From positions 3,472,001 through 3,536,000 of the forward strand of contig NZ_WNWM01000002.1 in NCBI RefSeq assembly GCF_009727155.1: 64,000 bases of DNA, written 5' to 3'. The DNA comes from Pseudoduganella dura (GTDB taxonomy: Bacteria > Pseudomonadota > Gammaproteobacteria > Burkholderiales > Burkholderiaceae_D). Below, in pieces: positions 10,288-19,698 of this stretch (position 1 is its first letter; each line of letters opens with the position of its first letter). The notes under the pieces were generated by a model. It searched no databases. It saw only the letters and a program-made list of their open reading frames with translations, and was not told the origin of the DNA. The translations under genes were made by a program, and so were the position numbers.

Positions 10288-11958
10288 ATGGAAAAAATCT
10301 GGTTGAAATCCTATCCCGAAGGCGTACCCGCCGAGATCGACGTCTCGCAGTACACCTCGGTGACGCATCTGCTGGAGGATTCGTTCCGCAAGTATGCCGA
10401 TGAAAAGGCGTATGTCTGCATGGACAAGTTCCTCACCTATGCGCAGGTCGACCAGATGTCCCGCAAGTTCGGCGCCTGGCTGCAGGGCAAGGGCCTGCAA
10501 AAAGGCGCGCGCGTGGCGATCATGCTGCCGAACGTGCTGCAGTATCCGGTGGCGATGGCCGGCATCCTGCGCGCCGGCTACACGGTGGTCAACGTCAATC
10601 CGCTGTACACGCCGCGCGAGCTGGAGCACCAGCTGAAGGATTCCGGCGCCGAGGCGATCATCGTGCTGGAAAACTTCGCCAACACGGTGCAGCAGGTGCT
10701 GCAGGATTCACCGGTACAGCACGTGATCGTGGCCACGATGGGCGACCTGCTCGGTGGCGTGAAGGGGGCGATCGTCAACCTGGTGGTGCGCCACGTGAAG
10801 AAAATGGTGCCGGCGTTCACGCTGCCGCGCGCCGTGTCGTTCAAGCAGGTGCTGGCCGAAGGTGGCCGCATGACGCTGCACCCGGCAAAGATCGGCCACG
10901 ACGACATCGCCTTCCTGCAATACACGGGCGGTACCACCGGCGTGTCGAAGGGCGCCGTGCTGCTGCACCGGAACGTGGTCGCCAACGTGCTGCAGAACGA
11001 AGCCTGGCTGCACATGGCGCCGCAGCAGGAGCAGGTGGTGTTCGTCTGCGCGCTGCCGCTGTACCACATCTATTCGCTGACGATTTCCGCATTCATGGGC
11101 ATGCGCCTGGGCGGCCTGAACGTGCTGGTGCCGAACCCGCGCGACATTCCCGGCTTCGTCAAGGAACTGGCCAAATACCGCGTCACCGTGTTCCCGGCCG
11201 TGAACACGCTGTACAACGCGCTGCTGAACAATCCCGATTTTTCCAGGCTGGATTTCTCCAGCTACAAGGTATGCAACGGTGGTGGCATGGCCGTGCAGCA
11301 GGCCGTGGCGGACAAGTGGCTGAAGCTGACCGGCACGCCGATCATCGAAGGCTACGGCCTGTCCGAAACGTCGCCGGTGGCCACCGCGAACCGGGTCGAC
11401 ATCAAGGAATTCACCGGCACGATCGGCTTGCCGATCCCGTCCACCGACGTGGCCATCCTCGATGACGACGGCAACCCTGTGCCGCTGGGTACCGCCGGCG
11501 AGATCGCCATCCGCGGCCCGCAGGTGATGGCCGGTTACTGGCAGCGGCCCGACGAAACGGCCAAGTCGATGACGGTGGACGGATTCTTCAAGACCGGCGA
11601 CGTGGGCATCATGGACGAGCGGGGCTACACGAAGATCGTCGACCGCAAGAAGGACATGATCATCGTCTCCGGCTTCAACGTGTACCCGAACGAGGTCGAA
11701 GGCGTGGTGGCCGCGCACCCGGGCGTGCTCGAATGCGCGTGCATCGGCGTGCCGGACAAGAACTCGGGCGAGGCCGTGAAACTGTTCGTGGTGCGCAAGG
11801 ACCCGAACCTGACGGCCGAAACATTGATGGAATTCTGCAAGCACGAGCTGACTGCCTACAAGAAGCCGAAGTACATCGAGTTCCGCGACGATTTGCCGAA
11901 GACGAACGTGGGCAAGATTTTGAGAAGGCAGTTGCGGGACGAGAAACGCGCGGCTTGA
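10288..11958 (+). CDS. fadD: Long-chain fatty acid--CoA ligase, copy 2
   Basis: A second AMP-forming acyl-CoA synthetase, 556 residues, co-linear with the upstream copy and sharing long identical stretches (KIWLKSYP at the N-terminus, YTGGTTGVSKGA, GLPIPST, CIGVPD). The ATG at the shared N-terminal motif was chosen over an in-frame one further upstream. An AAAGAGG site lies about 9 nt before it. The copies differ most between residues 180 and 250 and may differ in chain-length preference; that is inference. Confidence 0.92.
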   Translation: MEKIWLKSYPEGVPAEIDVSQYTSVTHLLEDSFRKYADEKAYVCMDKFLTYAQVDQMSRKFGAWLQGKGLQKGARVAIMLPNVLQYPVAMAGILRAGYTVVNVNPLYTPRELEHQLKDSGAEAIIVLENFANTVQQVLQDSPVQHVIVATMGDLLGGVKGAIVNLVVRHVKKMVPAFTLPRAVSFKQVLAEGGRMTLHPAKIGHDDIAFLQYTGGTTGVSKGAVLLHRNVVANVLQNEAWLHMAPQQEQVVFVCALPLYHIYSLTISAFMGMRLGGLNVLVPNPRDIPGFVKELAKYRVTVFPAVNTLYNALLNNPDFSRLDFSSYKVCNGGGMAVQQAVADKWLKLTGTPIIEGYGLSETSPVATANRVDIKEFTGTIGLPIPSTDVAILDDDGNPVPLGTAGEIAIRGPQVMAGYWQRPDETAKSMTVDGFFKTGDVGIMDERGYTKIVDRKKDMIIVSGFNVYPNEVEGVVAAHPGVLECACIGVPDKNSGEAVKLFVVRKDPNLTAETLMEFCKHELTAYKKPKYIEFRDDLPKTNVGKILRRQLRDEKRAA

Positions 11959-12024
11959 TCGCCTGCCGGGGCCTTTTTGGTCCCGGGGTGGCAGTCTTGA
12001 AAACTGCTGTCCAGTCACCTTGCT

Positions 12025-13584
12025 TTACGCGTTGGCCAGCCCCGCCTTGCCATCCTCCACCGCGAACCGGGCCAGTGTCTGAATGCCGCTGGCCTTGTCC
12101 CGCACGTCATCGAGCCCCTGGAACAGCACGGCAGTGCGCTCCGGCGAGATGTCGAACAGCATGTAGCCGCGCCGGTCGCTTCTCCCGTATTTGATGTGCG
12201 AATTCATCGCCACGTACTGCGCGGTGCGCTCCTGCGGCCGTGAACTGGACGTGATCGACGTGCCGCAGAATTCCGTCGCCACGACCGGGTTGCCGGCAGC
12301 GCGCGGGCGGGTCGGATCGCGGCGCAGTTCGGCCGCATAGAACGTGTGCACGTCGCCGGACAGGACCAGCGGATTGGCGGCGCCGCTGGTGCGCACCGTG
12401 TCCAGCAGCCGCTGGCGCGCGGCCGGATAGCCGTCCCAGCCGTCCGTCCAGAACCGGCCGTCGCCGACGCGGTGGATCTCCACCTGCGACGACTGCGCCA
12501 TCAGCGTCTGCTGCGCCAGCACGTTCCAGCGCGCCCTGGAGCTTTTCAGTCCCTCCTGCAGCCAGGTCTCCTGCGCGGCACCCAGCATCGTGCGCCTGCC
12601 GTCCGCCAGCATGGCGCAGGCATTGCGATAGACGGAGTTCGAGCCGCCCCGGTTCGGCCGCGCGCAGGCCTGCGGAGAGCGGTACTGGCGGTTGTCCAGC
12701 ACGTGGAAGCGCGCCAGCGATCCCCAGTCGTAGCGCTGGTACATGCGCACGCCGGCAAAGCCGCTGGCCGCGAAGCGCAACGGCTGGTGCTCGCAATAGG
12801 CCTGGTAGGCGGCCGCGCGGCGAGCCGCGAAGCCGGGCGTGAGCAGTTCGTCGCGCAGCGCGCCGTAGTCGTTCGCCACTTCGTGGTCGTCCCACGTCAT
12901 GATCCACGGCGCCGCGTGATGCGCGGCCTGCAGGTCGCGGTCGCTCTTGTACTGCGCATAGCGGGCGCGGTACTCGTCCAGCGTGAAGCTCTCGTCGCGG
13001 CGCACGGCGCGCGTCGGATGCTCCAGCCGATACTGGCCCCATTCGTAGATGTAGTCGCCGAGGAAGGCGACCAGGTCCGGCGCCGCCCGTGCAAGGTGGC
13101 GCTGCGCCGCATAGTGGCCGAACTCCCAGTGCTGGCACGAGGCCACGGCCAGCTTCAGCGAGCGGGGCAGGGTGCCGGGCGCCGGCGCGGTGCGGGTGCG
13201 CGCAACGGGGCTGGCGGCATCGCCCAGCATGAACCGGTACCAGTACCAGCGGTCGGGCCGCAAGCCTTTCACGTCCACGTGCACGCTGTGCGCGAGGGCG
13301 GGATTGGCGGTGGCGGTGCCGCTGGCGGCAATGCGCCGGAAACCCTCGTCTTCCGCCACCTCCCAGCGTACCGCGAAGGCGACCGGCGGCGTGGAGCGCG
13401 CATCGAGCGGATCGAACAGGATGCGCGTCCACAGCACCACGCTGTCGGGCAGCGGCGAGCCCGAGGCGACGCCCAGCGTAAACGGATACGGCGCGTTGCG
13501 CGGCGCCGCCGCACACGTGAGCGCAGGGCCGAGCGCGGCCAGGCGCGCACCCGTCAGCAGCAACAGCCGGCGGCCGTGCTCCAT
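12025..13584 (-). CDS. phoD: PhoD-family alkaline phosphatase/phosphodiesterase
   Basis: A secreted metallophosphatase of the PhoD family, 519 residues. The N-terminus has GRRLLLLTGA followed by a hydrophobic run and an Ala-rich cleavage region, a plausible but not textbook Tat signal. The PhoD N-terminal beta domain (FTLGVASGSPLPDSVVLWTR) precedes the catalytic domain. Metal ligands are recognisable in ASCQHWE, FLGDYIYEWG, TWDDHEVANDYG and LSGDVHTFYA. It lies 4 bp downstream of the thioesterase gene on the same strand, so the two are probably co-transcribed. It would release phosphate from phosphoesters. Confidence 0.88.
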   Translation of the reverse strand: MEHGRRLLLLTGARLAALGPALTCAAAPRNAPYPFTLGVASGSPLPDSVVLWTRILFDPLDARSTPPVAFAVRWEVAEDEGFRRIAASGTATANPALAHSVHVDVKGLRPDRWYWYRFMLGDAASPVARTRTAPAPGTLPRSLKLAVASCQHWEFGHYAAQRHLARAAPDLVAFLGDYIYEWGQYRLEHPTRAVRRDESFTLDEYRARYAQYKSDRDLQAAHHAAPWIMTWDDHEVANDYGALRDELLTPGFAARRAAAYQAYCEHQPLRFAASGFAGVRMYQRYDWGSLARFHVLDNRQYRSPQACARPNRGGSNSVYRNACAMLADGRRTMLGAAQETWLQEGLKSSRARWNVLAQQTLMAQSSQVEIHRVGDGRFWTDGWDGYPAARQRLLDTVRTSGAANPLVLSGDVHTFYAAELRRDPTRPRAAGNPVVATEFCGTSITSSSRPQERTAQYVAMNSHIKYGRSDRRGYMLFDISPERTAVLFQGLDDVRDKASGIQTLARFAVEDGKAGLANA

Positions 13585-13588
13585 CCGC

Positions 13589-14044
13589 TTATTTATGCAT
13601 CAGCGATTCGATCGGCGGCACCGGGCGCGGCTTGCGATCCGACCCGGTGGCCACGTAGGTCAGCGTGGCTTCCGTCACCTTGACGATATCGGCCTGCAGG
13701 CGGTTGCGTTCCGCATACACCTCGACGTTGACGGTGATCGACGTGGTGCCAACCCGGACGATATCGGCATAGAACGACAGCAGGTCGCCGACGAACACGG
13801 GGTTCTTGAAGACAAAGGAATTGACTGCGATCGTGGCCACGCGGCCGTTGGCGCGCCGGGTGGCCGGCAGCGACCCGGCGATGTCGACCTGGGCCATGAT
13901 CCAGCCGCCGAACACGTCGCCATACACGTTGGCATCGGCCGGAGCAGGCATTACCCGTAATTCCGGCATTTTTCCGGGAGGCAAGCGATTGGCGGCGGGT
14001 GCGGGAGCGGCGGAAGCGGGTGTAAGGTCGGGCGTGGTCATCAT
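13589..14044 (-). CDS. Hotdog-fold acyl-CoA thioesterase (YciA-like)
   Basis: A 151-residue cytoplasmic thioesterase. The hotdog core carries the motif [19 protein letters not shown] (about residues 42-60), as in YciA/BACH-type acyl-CoA hydrolases, and the conserved [10 protein letters not shown] strand. The first of two adjacent ATG codons is used; either is possible. It is divergent from the Atm1-type exporter and upstream of phoD. The family would suit acyl-CoA pool control, but specificity is not visible. Confidence 0.83.
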   Translation of the reverse strand: MMTTPDLTPASAAPAPAANRLPPGKMPELRVMPAPADANVYGDVFGGWIMAQVDIAGSLPATRRANGRVATIAVNSFVFKNPVFVGDLLSFYADIVRVGTTSITVNVEVYAERNRLQADIVKVTEATLTYVATGSDRKPRPVPPIESLMHK

Positions 14045-14101
14045 GAAAACTCGTTGGGGGCTACAATGGGTTCCGATTGTAAACCAGCCAGCAAGCCAGT
14101 C

Positions 14102-15928
14102 ATGCGTCGCTCCGCCTATTCCTCCGAACTTCCGCCGCCAGCCCGCCCCGGCCGCAGCGATCTTGCCACCCTGAAAACACTGCTGCCTTACCTGTGGGTC
14201 TACAAGTGGCGCGTGCTGCTGGCCTTGCTGGCGCTGGTGGGCGCCAAGCTGGCCAATGTGGGCGTGCCGGTCGTACTGAAGCACCTAGTGGACGCGATGA
14301 CGCTGAAACCCGGCGACCCGCGCGCGCTGCTGATCCTGCCGGTCGGGCTGCTGCTCGCCTATGGCGCGTTGCGGCTGTCCACCACCCTGTTCACCGAGTT
14401 GCGCGAATTCCTGTTTGCCCGCGTCACGCAGCGCGCCGTGCGCACCATCGCGCTGCAGGTGTTCCGGCACCTGCACGCGCTGTCGCTGCGCTTTCACCTG
14501 AACCGGCAAACCGGCGGCATGACGCGCGACATCGAACGCGGCACGCGCGGCGTCGGTTCGCTGATCTCGTACACGCTGTTCAATATCCTGCCCACGCTGG
14601 TCGAGATCACGCTGGTGCTGGGCTACCTGGTCATGCACTACGACGTCTGGTTCTCCGTGATCACGTTCAGCGCGCTGGTGCTGTATATCGCATTTACCGT
14701 GATCGTCACCAACTGGCGCACGCATTTCCGGCGCACGATGAACGACCTCGATTCGAAAGCCAACACGAAGGCGATCGACTCGCTGCTGAACTATGAAACC
14801 GTCAAGTATTTCGGCAACGAGGAATACGAGGCGAAGCGCTACGACGAAGGCCTGAAGCATTATGAATCGGCCGCGGTGCGCTCGCAAACGTCGCTGTCGC
14901 TGCTCAATACCGGCCAGTCGGCCATCATCGCCACCGCCGTCACGCTGATCCTGTGGCGCGCCACGGTCGGCGTGGTGGACGGCACGATGACGCTGGGCGA
15001 CCTGGTGCTGGTGAACGCGTTCATGATCCAGCTGTATATCCCGCTGAACTTCCTGGGCGTGATCTACCGCGAGATCAAGCAAAGCCTGGCGGACATGGAG
15101 CGCCTGTTCTCGCTGCTCGATGAAAACCGCGAAGTGGCCGACGCGCCGGATGCGAAGCCGCTGGTCGCGCGCGGTGCGCAGGTCAGGTTCTCGCACGTGG
15201 AGTTCAGCTACGAGGCCAAGCGGCAGATCCTGTTCGACGTCGATTTCACGATCCCCGCCGGCACCACCACGGCGGTCGTCGGCCACAGCGGTTCCGGCAA
15301 GTCCACGCTGTCGCGGCTGCTGTTCCGCTTCTATGAAGTGAACGGCGGCGCGATCACGATCGACGGCCAGGACCTGCGGGCGGTCACCCAGGATTCGCTG
15401 CGCCACGCGATCGGCATCGTGCCGCAGGATACGGTGCTGTTCAACGACACGATCGAATACAACATCGCCTACGGCAAGCCGGGTGCCACGCACGACGAGA
15501 TCGTGGCCGCCGCCCGGGCGGCATCGATCCACGACTTCATCGACAGCCTGCCGGACGGCTACCGCACGATGGTGGGCGAACGGGGGCTGAAACTCTCCGG
15601 CGGCGAGAAACAGCGCGTGGCCATCGCGCGCACGCTGCTGAAAGACCCGGCGATCCTGATCTTCGACGAAGCCACGTCCGCGCTCGATTCGAAAGCCGAA
15701 CAGGCGATCCAGGCGCAGCTGAAGGATATCGCACGGAACCGCACGACGATGGTGATCGCCCACCGCCTTTCCACGGTGGCCGATGCGCACCAGATCCTGG
15801 TGCTCGATCACGGCCGGATCGTCGAGCGCGGCAATCATCCCGCGCTGCTGGCCGCTGGCGGCCTGTATGCACAGATGTGGGCGCGCCAGCAGGCCCGGGC
15901 GGATGCGCCCGATGAAGCGGCGGCATGA
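14102..15928 (+). CDS. Atm1-type ABC exporter, fused permease and ATPase
   Basis: A half-transporter of about 608 residues: six membrane helices (about residues 25-300) followed by one ATP-binding domain. The nucleotide-binding site shows Walker [11 protein letters not shown]-loop [11 protein letters not shown], signature LSGGEKQR, Walker [13 protein letters not shown] and H-loop AHRLST. The conserved [11 protein letters not shown] segment is typical of the Atm1/HMT1 subfamily, which exports glutathione-linked metal or sulfur species. In-frame starts at 14066 (ATG after GGGGG) and 14054 (TTG) are alternatives. The start chosen lies at the first residues expected of the family. Confidence 0.88.
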   Translation: MRRSAYSSELPPPARPGRSDLATLKTLLPYLWVYKWRVLLALLALVGAKLANVGVPVVLKHLVDAMTLKPGDPRALLILPVGLLLAYGALRLSTTLFTELREFLFARVTQRAVRTIALQVFRHLHALSLRFHLNRQTGGMTRDIERGTRGVGSLISYTLFNILPTLVEITLVLGYLVMHYDVWFSVITFSALVLYIAFTVIVTNWRTHFRRTMNDLDSKANTKAIDSLLNYETVKYFGNEEYEAKRYDEGLKHYESAAVRSQTSLSLLNTGQSAIIATAVTLILWRATVGVVDGTMTLGDLVLVNAFMIQLYIPLNFLGVIYREIKQSLADMERLFSLLDENREVADAPDAKPLVARGAQVRFSHVEFSYEAKRQILFDVDFTIPAGTTTAVVGHSGSGKSTLSRLLFRFYEVNGGAITIDGQDLRAVTQDSLRHAIGIVPQDTVLFNDTIEYNIAYGKPGATHDEIVAAARAASIHDFIDSLPDGYRTMVGERGLKLSGGEKQRVAIARTLLKDPAILIFDEATSALDSKAEQAIQAQLKDIARNRTTMVIAHRLSTVADAHQILVLDHGRIVERGNHPALLAAGGLYAQMWARQQARADAPDEAAA

Positions 15929-16008
15929 CCGTCGGTACGGTTGACATCCTCGCTGTGTTCGTCAACGACTGAGCAGTAAGCGGTTGATTTAGAAGAAATT
16001 TATTTTCC

Positions 16009-16024
16009 TGGCCCGCAACTTGCC
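16009..16024 (+). promoter_or_regulatory. Sigma54 (-24/-12) promoter for the PEP-CTERM-type gene
   Basis: CTGGCCCG-CAAC-TTGCC fits the RpoN consensus, with GG (16010-16011) and GC (16022-16023) separated by exactly 10 nt. The predicted transcript start is near 16035. That lies downstream of the ATG at 16027 but upstream of the GTG at 16075, so it decides the gene start. In other PEP-CTERM bacteria such genes are known to be RpoN-dependent through PrsK/PrsR, which are not in this window. Confidence 0.72.
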
Positions 16025-16074
16025 TCATGGGGAACACGGCCGCGATACCGCGCGGCCGGTACCGGGGAGGCGCC

Positions 16075-16560
16075 GTGCGATCCACACCTGTTGTTGCCCT
16101 TGCAGCGCTGCTGGCCTGCCTGCCGGCGCGGGCGGTGGACGTGATCGACCTGCACGATCTGCACCATGCCCGGGGACACGCCGCGCTGATGCGCGACTAC
16201 ATGCCCAGGCATATGCCCGGCCCTATCTCTGGTCATATTGCCGGCCACACTCCGGCCATCCTGTCCGGCTACCGTATCGACCGCGGTACCGGCAACCGCA
16301 CCGACATCGGTATCGGCTACGGCATCGACAACGGTCCCGGTGACGATCCGGCCGGCTTTCCTGCCGAACTCGCCCCTGGTGTGCCGCTGCCCCCCGGCAG
16401 CTGGCCGGCCGGCCTGCATGCCGCCCCGGCACCGGTGCCGGAGCCGATGTCCGTGCTGATGCTGGCCTGCGGGCTGTTGCTGATCATGCCCGGTGCCTGG
16501 GCTGCGCGCTGGTCCCGCCTGGGCGATGACGAATCCCTGTTGCAACGGAGGCTTCCATGA
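16075..16560 (+). CDS. Secreted protein with PEP-CTERM sorting signal
   Basis: A 161-residue exported protein. The GTG start has a strong GGGGAGG site 5 nt upstream, and the following residues make a clean signal peptide ending LPARA. The mature part has a His-rich segment, then GYRIDRGTGNRTDIGIGYGID, with short Gly/Asp-rich repeats. At the C-terminus VPEP is followed by a hydrophobic helix and an Arg-containing tail. This is the PEP-CTERM layout recognised by exosortase EpsH, although the tail after the Arg (LGDDESLLQRRLP) is longer than usual. The stop overlaps the next start (ATGA). No homologue is recognised for the mature domain. Confidence 0.78.
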   Translation: MRSTPVVALAALLACLPARAVDVIDLHDLHHARGHAALMRDYMPRHMPGPISGHIAGHTPAILSGYRIDRGTGNRTDIGIGYGIDNGPGDDPAGFPAELAPGVPLPPGSWPAGLHAAPAPVPEPMSVLMLACGLLLIMPGAWAARWSRLGDDESLLQRRLP

Positions 16561-17318
16561 GCGGATTGACTGCTGCCGCGCGCGCCGCGCTGGGCGCGCC
16601 TGGTATCGAGAATGTGGACGGGCAGCTCCACCTGCTGGTGCCCGTGGTGAACATGGGCGAGGCGGCGCTGTCCGGGCTCGAGGTGCACGCGGTCAAGCTG
16701 GGCGGCGCCGCGCGCCTCAGTCCTGCCGCGTTTCCCGTCGTGCTCGGCATGCTCGAAGCACGAAGCGCGGCCAGCTTCGCGGTGCGCTTCGCCGGCAAGG
16801 GGCTGGTGGCGGGCAAGCGCTACCTGCTGTCGCTGGTGGTCAACTACACGTTCGGCAACGTGGTGCACTGCCTGCAGCTGAACCGCCATGTGCGCATCCC
16901 CGCGCCGTCGCCGGTGGTGGTCGCGCCGCTGCATGCACGGGTCACGACCGTGCTGGCGCAAAATACCTGGCGCTACACGCTGCACAACGATGAAGCGCCC
17001 GATTCCGGGTTGTATGTTTCGTCGCTGGCGCTGATGATCTCCGCGCCCGTCATGATCACCGGCACACCGCCGGGCTGGCGCGGCGAGACCGATGGCATCA
17101 GCTATGTGTTCTGGCGTGCCGCCGACTATCTCCATCCGTACCCGAACCATGTGATGCCCGGCCAGGCGCTGGCGGGCTTCCGCCTCAACAGCCCGCATGC
17201 CGCATCACAGGCGTCGGCGGCGGCAATGTCGAGCTGGAACCACACCCTCGATGCGGCCGGCCCCGTGCTGACCGCGGATGCGCATGCCTGCTACGTGCTG
17301 ACACCATACCGGTCATAA
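16557..17318 (+). CDS. Hypothetical protein coupled to the PEP-CTERM-type gene
   Basis: A 253-residue protein of unknown function. It overlaps the preceding stop by 4 bp (ATGA) and so is translationally coupled. There is no signal peptide, membrane helix or familiar motif. The composition (alternating hydrophobic strands, many Val/Leu/Ala, few charges) suggests a beta-sandwich, with VDGQLHLLVPVVNMGEAALS reminiscent of CARDB/Ig-like strands. The tail has a single Cys. With no visible export signal, it is either cytoplasmic or exported by an unrecognised route. No function is assigned. Confidence 0.7.
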   Translation: MSGLTAAARAALGAPGIENVDGQLHLLVPVVNMGEAALSGLEVHAVKLGGAARLSPAAFPVVLGMLEARSAASFAVRFAGKGLVAGKRYLLSLVVNYTFGNVVHCLQLNRHVRIPAPSPVVVAPLHARVTTVLAQNTWRYTLHNDEAPDSGLYVSSLALMISAPVMITGTPPGWRGETDGISYVFWRAADYLHPYPNHVMPGQALAGFRLNSPHAASQASAAAMSSWNHTLDAAGPVLTADAHACYVLTPYRS

Positions 17319-17375
17319 CGCCTGCCACGCTGCGCGGCCATGGTTCCCCGGCCCCGCTCGCGCGGCCGCGGCGGC

Positions 17376-17407
17376 AAAAAAAAGGCCGGGCTGCGATGCC
17401 CGGCCTT
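17376..17407 (-). terminator. Terminator of the dicarboxylate/glutamate symporter gene
   Basis: A perfect 9-bp stem (AAGGCCGGG with CCCGGCCTT, 8-nt loop) is followed on the minus strand by an eight-T run. It lies 21 nt past the symporter stop. Confidence 0.9.
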
Positions 17408-17428
17408 GTCTCGTGGATCGGCTGCCGA

Positions 17429-18697
17429 TCAGGTCAGCGGCTGCAGCGCCGGGTCCTGGTCCTTGTCGGCCGGGTGCGTCAGTTCGCCTTCCCACTTGGC
17501 CACCACGGCAGTGGCGATGCTGTTGCCGATCACGTTCGTGGCGGAACGCGCCATGTCCAGGAAGTGATCGATGGACAGCAGCAGTACCAGGCCCGCTTCC
17601 GGAATGTTGAACTGCGACAGCGTCGCGGCGATCACCACCAGCGAAGCGCGCGGCACGCCGGCCATGCCTTTCGAGGTCAGCATCAGCACGGCCATCATCG
17701 TCATCTGCGTGCCGAGCGACAGTTCGATGCCGTAGGCCTGGGCGATGAACACCGCGGCGAACGTGCAATACATCATCGAGCCATCGAGGTTGAACGAATA
17801 CCCGATCGGCAGCACGAAGGCGGCGATGCGGTTGCGCACGCCGAAGCGTTCCAGGCCTTCCAGCGTTTTCGGGAACGCCGCTTCGGAAGAGGCGGTCGAG
17901 AATGCCAGGATCGTCGGGCCGCGCACTTCCACCAGCAGATCGAAGATGCGCTTGCCGAGGAATACGAAGCCGGCGGCGATCAGCAGGCCCCACAGCACGG
18001 CGATGCCGAAGTAGAACTCGGCCATGAATACGCCGTAGGTCTTCAGCACGATCAGGCCTTCCTTGGCGATGATGCCGGAAACGGCGGCGAACACGGCCAG
18101 CGGCGCGAACTGCATCACGTAGCCCGTCACCTTCAGCATCACGTGGGCAACGCCGTCGATCGCATCGATCATGGGTTCGGCCTTCTTGCCCACGGCGGCG
18201 GCGCCCAGGCCGAAGAACAGCGAGAACACCACGATCTGCAGGATCTCGTTCTTTGCCATGCCGTCCACGATCGAGGATGGGATCAGGTGGGTGACGAAGT
18301 CCTTCAGCGTCAGGCTGCTGGTGGCGAGATTGACCGCGGGACCGGCGGTGTTGGCCAGCGTGCCGGCCAGCGCGTCGCCGGGGCGGAACAGGTTGACCAG
18401 CACGAGGCCCAGCGCCAGCGACATCACCGAGGCGATGAAAAACCAGGCCAGCGTCTTGACGCCCACGCGCCCGACTTCGCCCGCATCGCCCATGCGCGCG
18501 ATACCCACCACGAGCGTGGAGAACACCAGCGGCGCGATGATCATCTTGATCAGGCGCAGGAACATCGTCGTAATCAGCGTCATCGCCTCGGAATACGGCG
18601 CCGTCGATGTCATCGTCGTATTCAGGATGTAGCCGACCACGATCCCCAGTGCCAGTGCCACCAGGATCCAGGTAGTCAGGCGGTTCTTTTTCTCCAT
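17429..18697 (-). CDS. Dicarboxylate/amino acid:cation symporter (GltP/DctA family)
   Basis: A 422-residue inner-membrane carrier of the SLC1-like (SDF) family, importing glutamate/aspartate or C4-dicarboxylates with H+ or Na+. Family signatures are present: the HP1 serine-rich turn STASSEAAFPKTLE, the TM7 segment GYSFNLDGSMMY, and the HP2 stretch SKGMAGVPRAS. The C-terminal substrate helix has DHFLDMARSATNVIGN, whose Asp and Arg favour amino acids. It is divergent from the gltLIJK ABC operon, which supports glutamate or aspartate, but C4-dicarboxylates are not excluded. Confidence 0.9.
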   Translation of the reverse strand: MEKKNRLTTWILVALALGIVVGYILNTTMTSTAPYSEAMTLITTMFLRLIKMIIAPLVFSTLVVGIARMGDAGEVGRVGVKTLAWFFIASVMSLALGLVLVNLFRPGDALAGTLANTAGPAVNLATSSLTLKDFVTHLIPSSIVDGMAKNEILQIVVFSLFFGLGAAAVGKKAEPMIDAIDGVAHVMLKVTGYVMQFAPLAVFAAVSGIIAKEGLIVLKTYGVFMAEFYFGIAVLWGLLIAAGFVFLGKRIFDLLVEVRGPTILAFSTASSEAAFPKTLEGLERFGVRNRIAAFVLPIGYSFNLDGSMMYCTFAAVFIAQAYGIELSLGTQMTMMAVLMLTSKGMAGVPRASLVVIAATLSQFNIPEAGLVLLLSIDHFLDMARSATNVIGNSIATAVVAKWEGELTHPADKDQDPALQPLT

Positions 18698-18840
18698 GAG
18701 CTGTGTCTCTCCAAGATGGGCCGCGCGGCGGCAGGTCGCGCACCGGAGCCCGGGTTTGCCGTAAAATGATTAATTATCAGGCAGTTAATTGACAAGTTCC
18801 GCGCAGTATCCGTGCGGCATACAACACTGTCAAGCAGGCC

Positions 18841-19584
18841 GTGAGCGCACCAATGACCATGATCGACATAAAAAACATCAACAAGTGGTATGGGCAGTTC
18901 CAGGTGCTCGCCGATTGCACCACACAAGTGGCGCGGGGCGATGTCATGGTGATCTGCGGGCCCTCCGGTTCGGGCAAATCCACGCTGATCAAGACCGTAA
19001 ACGGGCTCGAACCGATCCAGGGCGGCGAGATCGTCGTCGATGGCACGCCGGTCCATGCGCCCGCCACGAACCTGCCGCAGCTGCGGGCCCGCATCGGCAT
19101 GGTGTTCCAGAACTTCGAACTGTTTCCGCACCTGTCGGTGCGCGAAAACCTGGCGCTCGGGCAGGTCAAGGTGCTGAAACGGGGGCGCGACGAAGCCAAC
19201 GAGCGGGGGCTCAAGTACCTCGATCGCGTGGGCCTGCTGGCGCAGCAGGACAAATACCCGGGCCAGCTGTCCGGCGGCCAGCAGCAGCGCGTGGCGATCG
19301 CCCGTGCGCTGTCGATGGACCCGATCGCCATGCTGTTCGACGAACCCACGTCCGCCCTCGATCCGGAAATGATCAACGAGGTGCTGGACGTGATGGTGGG
19401 CCTGGCGCAGGAAGGCATGACGATGATGGTCGTCACCCATGAAATGGGTTTTGCGCGCAAGGTGGCCAATCGCGTGGTGTTCATGGACAAGGGGCGCATC
19501 GTCGAGGATTGCGGCAAGGATGAATTCTTCGGCGCGCCGCGTTCCGAGCGGGCGCGCGACTTCCTGGCCAGGATCATCCACTGA
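18841..19584 (+). CDS. gltL: Glutamate/aspartate ABC transporter, ATP-binding protein
   Basis: A 247-residue polar amino acid ABC ATPase. Walker A GPSGSGKST (about residue 40), Q-loop VFQNFELFPH, signature LSGGQQQR, Walker B AMLFDEPTSALD and the VTHEMGFA H-loop match the GltL/GlnQ group. The GTG at 18841 or the ATG four codons later could start it. First gene of an operon with the binding protein and two permeases, an order that differs from E. coli gltIJKL. Confidence 0.9.
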   Translation: MSAPMTMIDIKNINKWYGQFQVLADCTTQVARGDVMVICGPSGSGKSTLIKTVNGLEPIQGGEIVVDGTPVHAPATNLPQLRARIGMVFQNFELFPHLSVRENLALGQVKVLKRGRDEANERGLKYLDRVGLLAQQDKYPGQLSGGQQQRVAIARALSMDPIAMLFDEPTSALDPEMINEVLDVMVGLAQEGMTMMVVTHEMGFARKVANRVVFMDKGRIVEDCGKDEFFGAPRSERARDFLARIIH

Positions 19585-19698
19585 GCATGTGCCGGCGCGT
19601 GCCGGGCATGCAACGGCGGGGAAAACAGCACCTTTTGACGCAACCTTTGGTGTAACCTCCGGTCTAACCGTCTGGCGTGTTTTCTCGAGGAGGAAATC

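Noticed and set aside
11966..11988. Hairpin after the second acyl-CoA ligase as a terminator
   Set aside because: The stem has a mismatch and the T-run is inside the loop, not after the stem; it was not called.
16027..16074. Upstream ATG start for the PEP-CTERM-type protein
   Set aside because: It lies before the predicted sigma54 transcript start and has no signal peptide; the GTG at 16075 has a strong ribosome site and a signal peptide.
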